DNA from: Flagellimonas sp947499585 | GTDB lineage: Bacteria > Bacteroidota > Bacteroidia > Flavobacteriales > Flavobacteriaceae | Assembly (NCBI RefSeq): GCF_044596045.1 | Contig: NZ_CP138995.1 | Location: 2,356,001-2,420,000 of the forward strand | DNA length: 64,000 nucleotides | Reading direction: 5' to 3' | Part shown: positions 49,870-59,479 of the stretch, in pieces | Layout of the letters: every line of letters starts with the position of its first letter | How positions within the stretch are numbered: position 1 is the first letter of the stretch | Made by a program: the position numbers and the translations under genes | The notes under the pieces: generated by a model | Told to the model about the DNA's origin: nothing | Seen by the model: only the letters and a program-made list of their open reading frames with translations | The model's database searches: none

Positions 49870-52239
49870 TTACTTTTTTTCGTTTTGTAAAAGTTGTTCT
49901 AAAGAATAAATGTCTGGGACCAACACTTGCCTTGCTTTACTACCTTCAAAAGGTCCTACGATTCCGGCTGCTTCCAATTGGTCAATAATTCTGCCAGCTC
50001 TATTATATCCTAATTTTAATTTTCGTTGAATAAGAGAGGCGGAACCCTGTTGCGCTGTTACAATAACTTCCGCAGCATCTCGGAACATAGCATCTCTATC
50101 CGAGATATCATAATCAATCCCCGTGCCAGAATCCTCACCTACATATTCCGGAAGTAAATGTGCATCTGGATAAGCGCGTTGAGAGCCTATGTATTCCGTA
50201 ATCTTGCTAACTTCAGGAGTATCTACAAAAGCACATTGCAATCGGGTAACATCATTACCTTGGGTGAACAACATATCTCCACGACCTATAAGTTGATCTG
50301 CTCCTTGAGCGTCTAGAATAGTTCTGGAATCTATTTTTGAAGTAACCCTAAATGCAATCCTAGCGGGGAAGTTAGCTTTTATGATACCTGTTATCACATT
50401 TACCGAAGGTCTTTGCGTTGCTATTATTAAATGAATACCTATTGCTCTGGCCAATTGTGCCAATCTGGCAATAGGGGTCTCCACTTCTTTACCTGCGGTC
50501 ATTATCAAATCTGCAAATTCATCAATCACCAAAACAATGTACGGAAGGAACTTATGCCCATCATTAGGGTTTAATTTTCTTGATTTGAACTTTACATTAT
50601 ATTCCTTAATGTTACGGACCATTGCCAATTTGAGCAATTCGTACCTGTTATCCATTTCTATACAAAGGGAATTTAAGGTATTGATTACTTTATTATTGTC
50701 CGTTATAATGGCTTCTTCAGAATCTGGAAGTTTTGCCAAGAAATGACGTTCAATTTTATTATAAAGTGTTAATTCCACTTTTTTAGGATCTACAAGAATA
50801 AACTTGACTTCCGCAGGATGTTTTTTGTAGAGCAAAGAGGTGATAACAGCATTCAATCCAACGGATTTTCCTTGACCAGTAGCACCTGCCATAAGCATGT
50901 GGGGCATTTTGGCCAAATCAACCACAAAAGTTTCATTGCTAATGGTTTTTCCAAAGGCAATGGGAAGCTCCATTTCTGCCTTTTGAAATTTGTTTGAAGC
51001 AATCACCGATCGCATGGAAACGGTTGTCGCGTTCTTATTGGGAACTTCAATACCAATAGTGCCTTTACCAGGAATAGGTGCTATGATCCTAATACCTAAT
51101 GCAGCTAATGAAAGGGCAATATCGTCTTCAAGGTTTTTAATCTTGGATATTCTAACACCAGCTTCTGGAACTATCTCATAAAGCGTAACCGTTGGGCCAA
51201 TTGTCGCTTTTATTTGGGCAATACCAATTTTATAATTCTTTAGGGTACTAACAATCCTATTTTTATTCTCCTCAAGCTCTTCTTGGTTAATGGTAATACC
51301 ACCTGATGCTCCATGAGGGTCTAGAAGATCTAAGGGAGGGAATTTGTAATTTCCCAATTCCAGCTTTGGGTCAAATTCACCATAATCTTTGACCAATTTC
51401 TCAGCCTTGATATCTTTCTCTTCCTTTTCTTCGGTGACTTTTTCAACTTTCAAGGCTATGCCTAAATCATCTTCTTCTGGAAGATTGACATCTAAGCCAG
51501 CTTCATTTTTTATGGGTGGAATATCTTTTTTGTGAGTGTAAGTATCTACAACAACGGGAGTGTCGGTATCCATACTTAATTCGATACTTCCTTCATCTGA
51601 AACCAGCGTTTTTGTCTTTGGGGTGCTCTTTTTTAAATCAGATTTAAGATTCTGTCTTTGGGAACGAAAGAAGTTTGCAATGCCTTCTGGAGAGAAGTTG
51701 AACAATTGCACTAAGATTATAATCAAAACAAACAAAAGCAATAGGAACACTCCTATTTTTCCGGTATAGTCTTGAAGGAAATCATTCATTTCATAACCGA
51801 TCAGGCCACCTAGAAGGGGTAGTTCAACAGCAAAAAAACCAAGTGCTACTGAAATCCAAATAATTCCAATCAAGCCCCAAATCCATTTACCTATGAGTCC
51901 CTTACTATCAAGTCCAAGAAAAAGATATAATCCTGTAATTGCCAGTAATAAGGGGAAAGCAAATGAGGCAAGGCCAAAGCCTTTGTACATAAAAAAATGA
52001 CTTATGCCTGCACCAAATTTATTTAGCAAGTTACTTGCCTGAGCGTTTCTATCCTTAAACTCAGAAAGCATGCTCTGGTCTTCTTGCCAGGTAAAATAGA
52101 AAGACATAAAGGAGAAAAACAAAGCTATGCTGAGGACAATCAAAAGACTTCCCAGAATAATTTTATTTTGCTTCGAGAGTTTTAATGAAAAACCTTTTTT
52201 GGCGGATGTAGGTTTGGATTTTGTCCTCTTTTTTGCCAT
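49870..52239 (-). CDS. ftsK: DNA translocase FtsK/SpoIIIE
   Basis: This 789-residue protein has about four N-terminal membrane helices (to ~185), a low-complexity linker (190-290) and the RecA-like motor. The motor shows GATGQGKSVGLNAVI (Walker A), YIVLVIDEFADLIMTAG (Walker B) and ATQRPSVNVITGIIKANFPARIAF. A C-terminal winged-helix gamma domain follows (ASLIQRKLKLGYNRAGRIIDQLEAAGIVG) for KOPS-type site recognition. It pumps chromosome termini during division. It is 64 bases after dgkA and 3 bases before lolA. Confidence 0.96.
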   Translation of the reverse strand: MAKKRTKSKPTSAKKGFSLKLSKQNKIILGSLLIVLSIALFFSFMSFYFTWQEDQSMLSEFKDRNAQASNLLNKFGAGISHFFMYKGFGLASFAFPLLLAITGLYLFLGLDSKGLIGKWIWGLIGIIWISVALGFFAVELPLLGGLIGYEMNDFLQDYTGKIGVFLLLLFVLIIILVQLFNFSPEGIANFFRSQRQNLKSDLKKSTPKTKTLVSDEGSIELSMDTDTPVVVDTYTHKKDIPPIKNEAGLDVNLPEEDDLGIALKVEKVTEEKEEKDIKAEKLVKDYGEFDPKLELGNYKFPPLDLLDPHGASGGITINQEELEENKNRIVSTLKNYKIGIAQIKATIGPTVTLYEIVPEAGVRISKIKNLEDDIALSLAALGIRIIAPIPGKGTIGIEVPNKNATTVSMRSVIASNKFQKAEMELPIAFGKTISNETFVVDLAKMPHMLMAGATGQGKSVGLNAVITSLLYKKHPAEVKFILVDPKKVELTLYNKIERHFLAKLPDSEEAIITDNNKVINTLNSLCIEMDNRYELLKLAMVRNIKEYNVKFKSRKLNPNDGHKFLPYIVLVIDEFADLIMTAGKEVETPIARLAQLARAIGIHLIIATQRPSVNVITGIIKANFPARIAFRVTSKIDSRTILDAQGADQLIGRGDMLFTQGNDVTRLQCAFVDTPEVSKITEYIGSQRAYPDAHLLPEYVGEDSGTGIDYDISDRDAMFRDAAEVIVTAQQGSASLIQRKLKLGYNRAGRIIDQLEAAGIVGPFEGSKARQVLVPDIYSLEQLLQNEKK

Positions 52240-52303
52240 TAATCTTTTTAATATGGGGGCTAATTTACAAATTTACGATGCTAAAGACGTTCCTAGATGT
52301 TAC

Positions 52304-52669
52304 TTAAACCAATTTTGGCACATAAATTAGAAGTCCAACAATGCCAGCCAAAATGGATACGATCATAACGGCACCAGCGGAGACATCCTTAATAAAGCCA
52401 ATTTTAGGATCTTTTTCTGGCTGAACAAAATCAGATAATTTCTCAACGGCGGTGTTTAGCCCCTCTATCCCCATGACCATGCCAATGGCGATCAACTGAA
52501 TCATCCATTCAGTGTTTGAAATATTAAAATAGAAACCTGCGCCCGTTACGACCAACGCAATTACAAACTGAATCTTAATACTGGACTCAGTGCGTAAAAG
52601 CAGGAACATGCCCTTCATGGCATACCCTACACTTTTTATTCTATTTTTTAGAAAAGACTCTTTAGGCAT
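52304..52669 (-). CDS. dgkA: Diacylglycerol/undecaprenol kinase family protein
   Basis: This 121-residue protein has three membrane helices and the family motif GIEGLNTAVEKLSDFV followed by IGFIKDVSAGAVMI, which carry the conserved Glu, Asn and Asp of the active site. It recycles lipid alcohols in the inner membrane. It overlaps the tpx 3' end by 8 bases, so the two are coupled. Confidence 0.93.
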   Translation of the reverse strand: MPKESFLKNRIKSVGYAMKGMFLLLRTESSIKIQFVIALVVTGAGFYFNISNTEWMIQLIAIGMVMGIEGLNTAVEKLSDFVQPEKDPKIGFIKDVSAGAVMIVSILAGIVGLLIYVPKLV

Positions 52670-53168
52670 TCATAAGTGCTTCTAAAGCAGCCTTGTAGTT
52701 TGGTTCGTCCGCCGTTTCAGCCACTTGTTCTGTATGTACAATTTTTCCGTTCTGGTCTATTACAACAATGCATCTGGAGAGAAGTGTAGCAAATGCACTA
52801 TCGGCGAAGGCAACACCATATTCCTTTCCAAAGCTTCCCGTTTTATAATCAGAAAGCATGTCTACATTTTCAATTCCTTCTGCTCCACAAAAACGTGCTT
52901 GGGCAAAAGGTAAATCTTTGGAAATGCATAAAATTTTTGTGTTTTCAAGTTTTGCAGCTTCTTCGTTAAATTGACGAACTGATTTTGCACAGGTACCCGT
53001 GTCCACACTTGGAAAAATATTCAATACAAGTTTGTGTCCGGTATAATCTGATAGAGAAACCTCGGATAGGTCAGATTTTGTAAGCTTAAAACTAGGTGCT
53101 GTTGTATTTGTTGATGGAAGTTCACCTACTGTATTGGCAGGGTTTCCTCCTAATGTTATTGAAGCCAT
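52662..53168 (-). CDS. tpx: Thiol peroxidase
   Basis: This 168-residue atypical 2-Cys peroxiredoxin has the peroxidatic Cys in PSVDTGTCAKSVRQF and the resolving Cys in ARFCGAEGIENV. The rest matches Tpx: ITLGGNPANTVGELP and KDLPFAQARFC. It reduces hydroperoxides in the cytoplasm or periplasm using thioredoxin. It is the first gene of the run leading through dgkA to ribBA. Confidence 0.96.
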   Translation of the reverse strand: MASITLGGNPANTVGELPSTNTTAPSFKLTKSDLSEVSLSDYTGHKLVLNIFPSVDTGTCAKSVRQFNEEAAKLENTKILCISKDLPFAQARFCGAEGIENVDMLSDYKTGSFGKEYGVAFADSAFATLLSRCIVVIDQNGKIVHTEQVAETADEPNYKAALEALMNA

Positions 53169-53260
53169 TTTATAGAAATTTATATTGGCGTGAAGGTAAA
53201 AATATAAACGCTTATTAGCGCATTTATCATAAAATATTTAACCAGAATTTATAGACTACA

Positions 53261-54751
53261 CTATGCATTAGCTGGGGTTGCCAGTTGCTTTATTTTAATT
53301 CTAAAAGCTGCAAACAACAAGGTCATAAATGGACTTAACCAATTAAAGATGGCGTAGAAAAAATATTCTGCAACGCCAACACCCAAAACACCGCTATGGT
53401 ATGCACCACAAGTATTCCAAGGGATTAAAACAGAGGTTACCGTCCCTGAGTCTTCCAATGTTCTACTCAGGTTTTCTGGAGCTAACCCTCTTTCTTTATA
53501 TGCTTTGGCGAACATTTTACCTGGTACAACAAGGGCTAAATATTGATCGGATGCGGTTACGTTAAGTGCCAAACAACTCCCAACTGTACTTGCAAACAAA
53601 CCAAAGGTGGTTTTTGCCATGCTCAAAAGAGACTTCGTAATACGCTCTAAAGCTCCTATACCATCCATGATGCCACCAAATACCATAGCACAAACAATTA
53701 GCCAAATGGTCCCTAACATTCCGGACATTCCTCCAGATGAAAATAATTTACTCAAAGCAGGGTCATCTGTGGCAATATTGGTATCCACAGTGATTGCGTT
53801 TAAGATGCCCTTATAACCAGATTCAAAATTGAGACTTGTTCCACCACCAATACTAGTCACTATTTCTGGCTGAAAAATCAAAGCGAATACTCCTCCCAAA
53901 AGCGTTCCTATCAATAAAGCCAATAGTGGGGGGGCTTTTTTTACAATTAAAAAGATAACAACTAAAGGGACAATGAAAAGCCATCCATTAATATTGAAAG
54001 TGGAGGCTATATTTTTTAGAATGGCATCCGTGTCTGTAACTCCTGAAGAGTCTATTGTGAATCCTAGAATTATAAAAACCAAAAAGGTAATGCTAATGGT
54101 AGGAATCGTGGTCCAGGTCATATAGCGAATATGGGAGAACAAATCTCCCCCTGCCATCGCTGGTGCTAGATTGGTGGTATCACTTAAAGGCGACATTTTA
54201 TCTCCAAAATAGGCTCCTGAAAGCACAGCACCTGCTGTCATTCCTAAAGAAATACCTAATGCTTCTCCAATGCCTATTAAGGCAATACCAACAGTCGCAG
54301 AAGTTGTCCAGCTACTTCCCGTTGCAATAGAAATGATTGCACAAATGATAACACATGCTGCTAGAAAAATAGTGGGATTTAGTATTTGCAAACCATAATA
54401 AATCATCGCCGGAATAATACCACTTACCAACCAAGTTCCAGAAAGTGCGCCCACCATTAATAAAATGAGCAACGCTCCAGTAGTGGATTTTACATTTTCT
54501 GCCACTTCAGATATCATTTGTTTATAGGAGACCTTGTTGAAGAAACCAACAATGGCAGCAACGGCGCCACCCAATAACAAAATAAACTGGTTGGAGCCAC
54601 TAAGTGCATCGTCACCAAAAACATACACATTGTAAGCCAACATGCCTACCAATGCAAAAACGGGAATTAGGGCTTCCCAAATATTCAGTTCTCTATTTTC
54701 AATGATTTTTTCGTCTTCGCGATATTTGGCTTTTTTCTTCTTTTCAGACAT
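53261..54751 (-). CDS. nhaC: Na+/H+ antiporter NhaC family
   Basis: This 496-residue membrane protein has about 11-12 helices. It has NhaC-type motifs such as IATGSSWTTSATVGIALIGIGEALG, AYFGDKMSPLSDTTNLAPA and AMVFGGIMDGIGALERI, and ends in SVLIPWNTCGAYHSGVLGV. It is a sodium-proton exchanger fitting a marine lifestyle. It is a single gene; its 3' end is 92 bases from the tpx start, and its 5' end is 71 bases from the gamma-lyase stop. Confidence 0.95.
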   Translation of the reverse strand: MSEKKKKAKYREDEKIIENRELNIWEALIPVFALVGMLAYNVYVFGDDALSGSNQFILLLGGAVAAIVGFFNKVSYKQMISEVAENVKSTTGALLILLMVGALSGTWLVSGIIPAMIYYGLQILNPTIFLAACVIICAIISIATGSSWTTSATVGIALIGIGEALGISLGMTAGAVLSGAYFGDKMSPLSDTTNLAPAMAGGDLFSHIRYMTWTTIPTISITFLVFIILGFTIDSSGVTDTDAILKNIASTFNINGWLFIVPLVVIFLIVKKAPPLLALLIGTLLGGVFALIFQPEIVTSIGGGTSLNFESGYKGILNAITVDTNIATDDPALSKLFSSGGMSGMLGTIWLIVCAMVFGGIMDGIGALERITKSLLSMAKTTFGLFASTVGSCLALNVTASDQYLALVVPGKMFAKAYKERGLAPENLSRTLEDSGTVTSVLIPWNTCGAYHSGVLGVGVAEYFFYAIFNWLSPFMTLLFAAFRIKIKQLATPANA

Positions 54752-54822
54752 TAATTGGAGTTTGGTAGAAGGTAATATTACGATTTTGAAGCTTGTTCTC
54801 CAAACTGATAGATTTCACCTTT

Positions 54823-56043
54823 CTAAACCAGAACGGCTTTTCTTGGTAGGATATCCAATTTCTCCATGCAAGAGCGCATTGTTAAATATGTTTTATGAAT
54901 ATCATTGTCCAAACCTATAGAAAAGCGGATAAGTCCTTGTGACAATCCTAGTTCTTCTTGTTCTTCCAAGGGAATTTCTGAAGAGGTAGATGTACCCGGA
55001 GCACTAAATAATGTTTTATAAAAACCAAGACTTACCGCCAAGTAACCCAATTTCTCTTTTTGCATTAATTCCATTAGAGCGTTGGCGTTTTCTAACGAAC
55101 CTACGTCCAAAGTCATTAACCCTCCAAAACCGTACTCAGCATTCATTTGATTTTTCATGGTCTCATGTCCTGGATGGCTTTCTAGACCTGGGTACACAAC
55201 TTTTAAACCATCTTTTTCAAAGGCTGTTGCCAAGTAATGCGCATTCTCACTGTGCTTTTTGATACGGACATGCAGGGTTCGCATGTTTTTTAATATCGAA
55301 GCAGCCCTAAGACTGTCCAATGTGCTACCTAATAGCATTCCAGCACCATCATTCACATCTTTTAAGCTAAGGCAAAAATCTGTGGAGGCGCAAACTGCTC
55401 CAGCCACGCAATCACTACTTCCGTTTATAAATTTGGTAAGACTATGTATGACAACGTCAGCTCCGAGTTTGGCTGCGTTTATATTTAATGGTGAAAAGGT
55501 ATTGTCTACAACCAATGGAATCCCGTGCTTTTTTGCCAATCTAGAAAGCGATTGGATATCCGCTACCTCAAGCAAAGGATTACTCACTGCTTCACAATAA
55601 ATCATTTTTGTTTTTGGGGTGATGGACTGCTCAACAATTTCCAAATTGGTAATATCAATGAAAGAAGTGGAGATATTGAATTTCTTCAAAAAGTTTTTAA
55701 GAAATGCATACGTACCTCCATAAATGGTTCGGCTACATACAATATGCTCGTTGGCGTCACACAATTGCATTATTACGGAACTAATGGCACCCATTCCACT
55801 TGCATATACATTTGCAGATTCTGTTCCTTCCAGTTGCGCTAAGGCCTCACCAAGATATAGATTGGACGGAGAGGAGTGTCTGCTGTATAGGTAACAGCCT
55901 TCCGTGTTGCCCTCAAAAGTATCGAACATGGTTTTTGCCGAGAGAAAGGTATAAGTTGATGAATCTGATATTGAGGGGTTAACGCCTCCGAACTCACCAA
56001 AATATTGCAAGTCCTGAATGTTTTCTGATGCTTTATAGTCCAT
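54823..56043 (-). CDS. Cys/Met metabolism PLP enzyme (methionine gamma-lyase-like)
   Basis: This 406-residue PLP enzyme of the trans-sulfuration family shows YASGMGAISSVI, SRTIYGGTYAFL, EAVSNPLLEVADI, VVDNTFSPLNI and the PLP Lys in VVIHSLTKFINGSSDC. SSEIPLEEQEELGLSQGLIRFSIGLD follows near the end. It could be methionine gamma-lyase, cystathionine gamma-synthase or gamma-lyase. The divergent Lrp-type regulator 150 bases upstream favours a catabolic lyase responding to an amino acid. Confidence 0.87.
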   Translation of the reverse strand: MDYKASENIQDLQYFGEFGGVNPSISDSSTYTFLSAKTMFDTFEGNTEGCYLYSRHSSPSNLYLGEALAQLEGTESANVYASGMGAISSVIMQLCDANEHIVCSRTIYGGTYAFLKNFLKKFNISTSFIDITNLEIVEQSITPKTKMIYCEAVSNPLLEVADIQSLSRLAKKHGIPLVVDNTFSPLNINAAKLGADVVIHSLTKFINGSSDCVAGAVCASTDFCLSLKDVNDGAGMLLGSTLDSLRAASILKNMRTLHVRIKKHSENAHYLATAFEKDGLKVVYPGLESHPGHETMKNQMNAEYGFGGLMTLDVGSLENANALMELMQKEKLGYLAVSLGFYKTLFSAPGTSTSSEIPLEEQEELGLSQGLIRFSIGLDNDIHKTYLTMRSCMEKLDILPRKAVLV

Positions 56044-56149
56044 TTGAATACTTTTTTAGTAAAAATACCTGTATGATGAACTAAAGTCAATAATAATAAG
56101 TAAATATAGATTTTAAACTTAAAATATTAATTTTTTTAGTTTTTTGTTC

Positions 56150-56157
56150 TATTTTTG
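56150..56157 (+). promoter_or_regulatory. -7 element of the Lrp-type regulator gene
   Basis: TATTTTTG matches TAnnTTTG 37 bases before the ATG at 56194, in the 150-bp region shared with the divergent gamma-lyase gene. Confidence 0.45.
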
Positions 56158-56193
56158 ATAGAATAGCAGGGTTTTAACCGAAAAATAATCAGA

Positions 56194-56652
56194 ATGGAAC
56201 TGGATGAAAAGGATAGACAACTAGTGAAATTGCTCCAAGAGGACTGTAAAAAAACTACAAAGGAGTATGCGGACAGTTTGCAATTATCCAAAACAGCAGT
56301 TTATGAGCGAATACGGAGACTTGAACGCACCGGGGTAATTACCAATTACGTGGCCCTGGTCAATAAAGAAAAGGTGCAACGTGACTTCACTGTGTTGTGC
56401 CACATTAAATTGGTGCAACATACCAAAGAAAATGTACTTCGTTTTGAACGTGAAATCCTAAAACTGGAAGAAGTATCAGAATGTTTTCATGTAAGTGGTG
56501 ATTATGACTACATTTTAAAAGTGAATGTAAAGAACATGAAAAATTACAGGGAGTTTATGGTTACAAAACTAACAGCCATAAACAATATAGGGAGCACTCA
56601 AAGTTCATTCTCTATCAAAGAAGTGAAGAACAGTACTTCAGTTTATATTTAA
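56194..56652 (+). CDS. Lrp/AsnC-family transcriptional regulator
   Basis: This 152-residue protein has an N-terminal winged HTH (LDEKDRQLVKLLQEDCKKTTKEYADSL, SKTAVYERIRRLERTGVI) and a C-terminal RAM ligand-binding domain (FTVLCHIKL, VSECFHVSGDYDYILKVNVKNM). It is divergent from the PLP lyase gene, so it probably senses a substrate amino acid and controls that gene and itself. Confidence 0.94.
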   Translation: MELDEKDRQLVKLLQEDCKKTTKEYADSLQLSKTAVYERIRRLERTGVITNYVALVNKEKVQRDFTVLCHIKLVQHTKENVLRFEREILKLEEVSECFHVSGDYDYILKVNVKNMKNYREFMVTKLTAINNIGSTQSSFSIKEVKNSTSVYI

Positions 56653-56761
56653 GAAAGTTTAACGTAAAGCAGTGTTAAAAGAACAGTTTCATCGGGATGA
56701 TATTCCTAATTTCTGATTAAATCAAGAAACAAACAACAATCAAAAAACACCTTTTTTACAA

Positions 56762-57151
56762 ATGAATTCCCGTACGCGAGTTTTTCTCACGGTGCTGGCA
56801 ACAATCATTGGCGGACTGTCATTGATGCTTTACACCACAATTTCAGAAGATATTTTATTTGATAATTTAAGTTTTTGTACCTCTTCATCACAAGACCTAG
56901 TTCTTGGTAGCATGTCACTTTTTACATCTGCTATTTTAGCAGGATTTATTGCAACTTTAATAGTAGTAAAAGACAATTTTTTACCCCATTTTTTCATTTC
57001 AATGTTCATTATTGGTAAAATGTCTTTTGCCGCAATGTGCGGTCAATGGCATGGTCCTTTATGGTTTGAGACTGGAATGAACCTATCTCTTATTGGTGGT
57101 GTTTGGTTAGGCAGATATGGCGCTGTTAAATTCCCTTTAGCTCCTTTTTAA
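56762..57151 (+). CDS. Small hypothetical membrane protein
   Basis: This 129-residue protein has three to four predicted helices: VFLTVLATIIGGLSLMLY, LGSMSLFTSAILAGFIATLIVV, HFFISMFIIGKMSFAAM and LSLIGGVWLGRYG. Two Cys and several His/Trp residues (CGQWHGPLWF) cluster at a helix end. No family is recognised. It lies 109 bases downstream of the Lrp gene on the same strand and may be cotranscribed. Confidence 0.65.
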   Translation: MNSRTRVFLTVLATIIGGLSLMLYTTISEDILFDNLSFCTSSSQDLVLGSMSLFTSAILAGFIATLIVVKDNFLPHFFISMFIIGKMSFAAMCGQWHGPLWFETGMNLSLIGGVWLGRYGAVKFPLAPF

Positions 57152-57157
57152 TTTAGG

Positions 57158-58087
57158 TTAAAGTGTTTTAAGGTGAGAAAGCATTTTGCTTCTCAAGCTA
57201 CTGTTGGGCATTTTACCCAAACCTGCTCCCATATTGTCAATCATGTGGTGTGGTTTGGATGTGCCTGGAATTACACAGCTTACATTTTCGTTGGACAAAA
57301 TGAATTTTAAAAAGTATTGTCCCCAGCTATTAATGTCTTGTTCTTTTGCCCATTGCGGGATTTCCTTTCCTCTTACCAATCTAAACAATGAACCACTTTC
57401 ATAAGGTTGATTTATAATCGTTGCTGTATTGTATTTTCTAGCAGTTTCAAATAATGATTCCTCCGCATGCCTTGATTGGATGGAGTAATTAAATTGAACA
57501 AAATCAGGTCTCTCAGATTTAATTATTTCTTCTAAAGTGCGATGGGATGAATCCACATAGTGTGTAATGCCCCAATAACGTATCTTTTGTTGTTGTTTCC
57601 AATCTTTTAATGTTTTAACATGGGTTTTCCAGTCTGTTAGATTATGAATCTGAATTAGATCCATTTTTGCTTGCCGCATTTTTTGCATAGATGCTTCCAT
57701 TTGACGAATTCCCGCTTGTTTGCCTGAGGTCCAAACTTTGGTGGCATAAAACAGCTTGTTTTTAAAATCCAGCTTACTGGTTAAATCACCGACCACTTTT
57801 TCAGAACTGCCATACATGGGTGAAGAATCAATAACGGTACCCCCTAAACGGTACATTTCCAGTAGTACCTGACTTAAAATTTCACGTTGTTCAAGAGCAT
57901 TTCCAACATCAAAAGTTTGCCATGTACCAAGCCCTACAACTGGCAATGCTTCTCCAGTAGATGGTATAATTCTGGAAATTACTTTCTCATTTGTATTCAA
58001 GGGGTTTGTAAATGATTGGAATGAAAGCCCAATTCCTGCCAACAATGATATTTTTAGAGCTTCCCGACGATTGTACATTGTTTTCAT
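57158..58087 (-). CDS. Tat-exported aldo/keto reductase
   Basis: Starting at ATG 58087, which overlaps the transporter stop as ATGA, the protein has 309 residues. The N-terminus YNRREALKISLLAGIGLSF looks like a twin-arginine signal. The AKR tetrad is present: Asp and Tyr in VIDSSPMYGSSE, Lys in FYATKVW and His in LIQIHN. The family reduces aldehydes and ketones with NADPH or acts in reverse; Tat export implies folding with cofactor in the cytoplasm. The overlap suggests a joint role with the transporter. The substrate is unknown. Confidence 0.85.
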   Translation of the reverse strand: MKTMYNRREALKISLLAGIGLSFQSFTNPLNTNEKVISRIIPSTGEALPVVGLGTWQTFDVGNALEQREILSQVLLEMYRLGGTVIDSSPMYGSSEKVVGDLTSKLDFKNKLFYATKVWTSGKQAGIRQMEASMQKMRQAKMDLIQIHNLTDWKTHVKTLKDWKQQQKIRYWGITHYVDSSHRTLEEIIKSERPDFVQFNYSIQSRHAEESLFETARKYNTATIINQPYESGSLFRLVRGKEIPQWAKEQDINSWGQYFLKFILSNENVSCVIPGTSKPHHMIDNMGAGLGKMPNSSLRSKMLSHLKTL

Positions 58088-59382
58088 GTCTTGTTGTTTA
58101 AAGTTAATACATTCTCTTTTTTTAGTTGTTGTTTTCCAAGTTGATATCCAATAAAGCTCCATAAGAAGGAAACAGGTATAGCAAGGAATGCAATAGCGCC
58201 CAATCCCCAACCAATAGCGACAAATCCAGCAAAAACCCACCCGACAAGTGCATCTCCTCCACGATAGATTGCAGTATCTATAAAATTTTTGGCTTTGTAT
58301 TTATCTTCAAAAGAAGAAACGGTAAATAGGATTTCTTTGCTTGGACGCAATAACATAAAATTTCCAGCTCTGTGCACCACCATCAACATTGCAATGATGC
58401 TCAAAGAAGGATTTAGCCCTAGAATTATTAATCCAATGCCCATGATAAAAGGAATGGAAGCTAGAACCATGGATAATCCAGACTTTTTTATAATACTTCC
58501 GGTAAAAAACAATTGACCAATAATGGCTATTGTGTTTACCCTAAAGTCAATACTTGAAAAATAACGTATCCGCTCCGTGCTCTTGGTCAGCACTTCCTCT
58601 ACAATATGCGCTTGCTCAAAATAAAGAACGGTAGAAATAGAGGTATAGAGCAGAACAAAGGCAACAATACCTATTAGGTATGGTGATTTAATTATATTTT
58701 GAATTCCCTCAAAAAGCCTTGTGACGTTTACAGTATTGGTTTTGATTACTTTGTTAAAATGCTGTTTCTTACCTGACAGTTTAAGAATGCCAAGAATGCA
58801 TAAAAGAGCAATTAGCAAAAAGAAAGCAGCAACTACTAAAAGCATACTTATAGCATATCTTGAGCTTAGGTGATTTGCTATTACCGGCCCTGTTAGTGCT
58901 CCCAAACTTCCTCCGGAAGCAATTATTCCAAAAAACCGTTTAGATGACTTACTTGAAAATACATCGGCCATAAAACTCCAGAACAAGGAAACCACAAACA
59001 GGTTGAAAACACTTAACCATATAAAAAATGAAATGGCAACTATTCTTGAAACACCAAAAATTTCAAAAAGCAGATAAAATAGTAAGATGTTGCCAATGAA
59101 GAAAGAGTAAGAAAAAAGAAGCACTCTTTTGATTGAATTTCTAGACATCAAAAGACTAAATAAAGGAACAATACATAGCATGGCAACAAAAGTTCCAGTA
59201 AACAGCCATTGCATGTTTATGGCGCCATTTACAATACCCATTTCATCTCGTAAGGGCCTTAAAATAAAGTAGGAACACAGCAAGCAGAAAAAGTACAGAA
59301 AAGAACAACTTATAAGGCTTAGTTCCTTATTGCTATATTGTTTTAACGGTTGAAATATAGAAGTATTTAAATACTGTTTCAT
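58084..59382 (-). CDS. MFS-type transporter, Npt1/Npt2 (ATP/ADP antiporter-like) family
   Basis: This 432-residue protein has about 12 helices. The first-helix motif YFILRPLRDEMG and SLFWSFMADVFSSKSSKRFFGIIASGGSLG are typical of the bacterial NTP/NDP-exchanger relatives found in free-living bacteria. These are named after the parasite nucleotide transporters but are of unknown substrate. Translation is coupled (ATGA) to the Tat aldo/keto reductase gene, and an AraC-type sensor gene lies 97 bases upstream on the same strand. Nucleotide exchange in a free-living cell is unlikely, so another solute is probable. Confidence 0.82.
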   Translation of the reverse strand: MKQYLNTSIFQPLKQYSNKELSLISCSFLYFFCLLCSYFILRPLRDEMGIVNGAINMQWLFTGTFVAMLCIVPLFSLLMSRNSIKRVLLFSYSFFIGNILLFYLLFEIFGVSRIVAISFFIWLSVFNLFVVSLFWSFMADVFSSKSSKRFFGIIASGGSLGALTGPVIANHLSSRYAISMLLVVAAFFLLIALLCILGILKLSGKKQHFNKVIKTNTVNVTRLFEGIQNIIKSPYLIGIVAFVLLYTSISTVLYFEQAHIVEEVLTKSTERIRYFSSIDFRVNTIAIIGQLFFTGSIIKKSGLSMVLASIPFIMGIGLIILGLNPSLSIIAMLMVVHRAGNFMLLRPSKEILFTVSSFEDKYKAKNFIDTAIYRGGDALVGWVFAGFVAIGWGLGAIAFLAIPVSFLWSFIGYQLGKQQLKKENVLTLNNKT

Positions 59383-59479
59383 AGAAGCCTAAAACCCATT
59401 TTATTCGAAACCGAATATGGGAATTAGTGCTTTCTAATCCTTTTTGATTAGTGAATACGTCTGATGGATTTATAAAAGG

